DNA of 64,000 bases, taken from NCBI RefSeq assembly GCF_026151205.1, contig NC_087079.1, positions 4,979,230 to 5,043,229 on the forward strand, read 5' to 3'. Below the pieces are notes generated by a model that was given only the letters and a program-made list of their open reading frames with translations, ran no database searches and had not been told where the DNA came from. This document shows, piece by piece, positions 63,348-64,000 of the stretch. Positions within the stretch are counted from its first letter, which is position 1. Each line of letters starts with the position of its first letter. Source of the DNA: Bolinopsis microptera. Its lineage: Eukaryota > Ctenophora > Tentaculata > Lobata > Bolinopsidae. The translations under genes and the position numbers were made by a program.

Positions 63348-63411
63348 CACGTGCTAAGTGCGCAACACGTGCTTAGTGCGCAGCGCACGTGCTAAGAGCG
63401 CAGCGCACGTG
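63348..63411. repeat. Four E-boxes (CACGTG) in an 18-20 bp tandem repeat
   Basis: CACGTG at 63348, 63366, 63386 and 63406, in units like gcgcaacacgtgctaagt. Could bind bHLH factors; may be a plain minisatellite. Confidence 0.7.
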
Positions 63412-63428
63412 CTTTACACGTATCAGTT

Positions 63429-63572
63429 GTAGAAGGTGTGCCTCAATCAACTACCCAGCAAAGTGCTAGTATTAGCTGGTCAAGTGTGGTAAACAAAGTT
63501 CTCAAAGCTGAAAACGTTAAAGTTAATGGCAGAACAACATCAAATAGCAGCATTCCATTTTACCACATTTAA
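63429..63572 (+). other. 48-codon open stretch after an acceptor-like site
   Basis: Following cacgtatcag, a frame reads EGVPQSTTQQSASISWSSVV and NKVLKAENVKVNGRTTSNS before TAA. Wording is protein-like, perhaps a fragment of a mobile-element ORF1 or of a host exon. No family recognised. Confidence 0.25.
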
Positions 63573-63778
63573 GCAATAACGAGAAGTTGATCCAGGTGCA
63601 CCCTCTACACCTGGTTTAAGTAAAGCATTAAGCAGGTGATATGATATCAGAGTTAGTTATAGAATAAATGTATTCCAGGCTAAAAGTGGACCACAAAACC
63701 ATGCTCGAAATGGTAGCAAGTACGGGGTAAGCAAGGGCCGCTATCTCTCACACATTCACGTGCGCTTTGTATGGCTAC

Positions 63779-64000
63779 TGCTATGTACATTGTACAATGT
63801 ACACTGTACATTATACATTGTGCACTGTACAATGTACATTATACATTGTGCACTGTACAATGTACATTGTGTATCGTGCATTGTACATCATGCGTTGTGC
63901 ATTGTGGACTTTGCATTTTGCACTCTACTGCAGTGCACTATGCGTTGTGAGTTTGACACTTTGCAATTTACACAGTGCACTAAGCATTACGCACTATGCT
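63779..64000. repeat. TGTACA/GTGCAC palindromic repeat to the window end
   Basis: Degenerate words of ttgtacaatgtaca and cattgtgcactg in many versions; continues past the window. Confidence 0.8.

Overview
The window is nuclear DNA of an animal. It has spliced genes with GT-AG introns, extracellular modules on exons that all begin and end in phase 1, non-LTR retrotransposon fragments, hAT and TA-flanked DNA elements, and many minisatellites. JNK, phosphorylase kinase gamma, ARHGAP39 and a lectin/sushi protein point to a metazoan. The low gene density and the style of the JNK fit a non-bilaterian or divergent marine invertebrate (cnidarian-like), but the species cannot be fixed from the sequence alone.

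Layout. 1-5.2 kb is non-genic: a nine-copy 15-bp satellite made of RFX X-box-like sites, and an antisense non-LTR RT fragment split by a TA-flanked insertion. 5.2-9.6 kb is a secreted protein gene on +: signal peptide, fucolectin-type domain, two Cys-rich modules and seven sushi (CCP) domains, with no 3' end seen. 10.9-12.5 kb holds exon remnants of a decayed coiled-coil gene on -. 12.6-16.1 kb is filled by unusual repeats made of chained perfect hairpins. A 5'-truncated retroelement ORF follows (16.1-17.3 kb), then a single-exon mL55-like mitochondrial ribosomal protein gene (18.1 kb) and phosphorylase kinase gamma (19.1-23.2 kb, +).

23.2-28.6 kb is intergenic with a hAT MITE. 28.6-45.1 kb is a JNK/MAPK8-type kinase gene on +. 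It has two tandem versions of one 81-bp exon (kinase subdomains IX-X), a GC-AG intron, a 0.7-kb foldback in intron 1, three tandem CRE sites, and about 70-85 copies of a 33-bp repeat split by a 1.87-kb transposon. 46-48.4 kb carries another hairpin-rich repeat and a CR1-like RT fragment. 49-53 kb holds hAT MITEs and a 1.46-kb TA-flanked element packed with one 16-17 bp motif.

54-59 kb is the 5' part of an ARHGAP39/Vilse gene (start codon and both WW domains). Its second intron holds an antisense LINE piece and nested DNA elements. At 59.3-60.9 kb lies an element with ~370-400 bp inverted repeats, an 8-bp target duplication and an internal zinc-finger/helix-rich ORF. The last 3 kb show only short repeats.

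Three of the genes act in intracellular signalling: JNK (stress MAPK), PhK gamma (Ca/glycogen kinase) and ARHGAP39 (Rho GTPase control). There is no sign of an operon-like relation between them. All coordinates and exon joins were worked out by reading; no search or alignment program was run.
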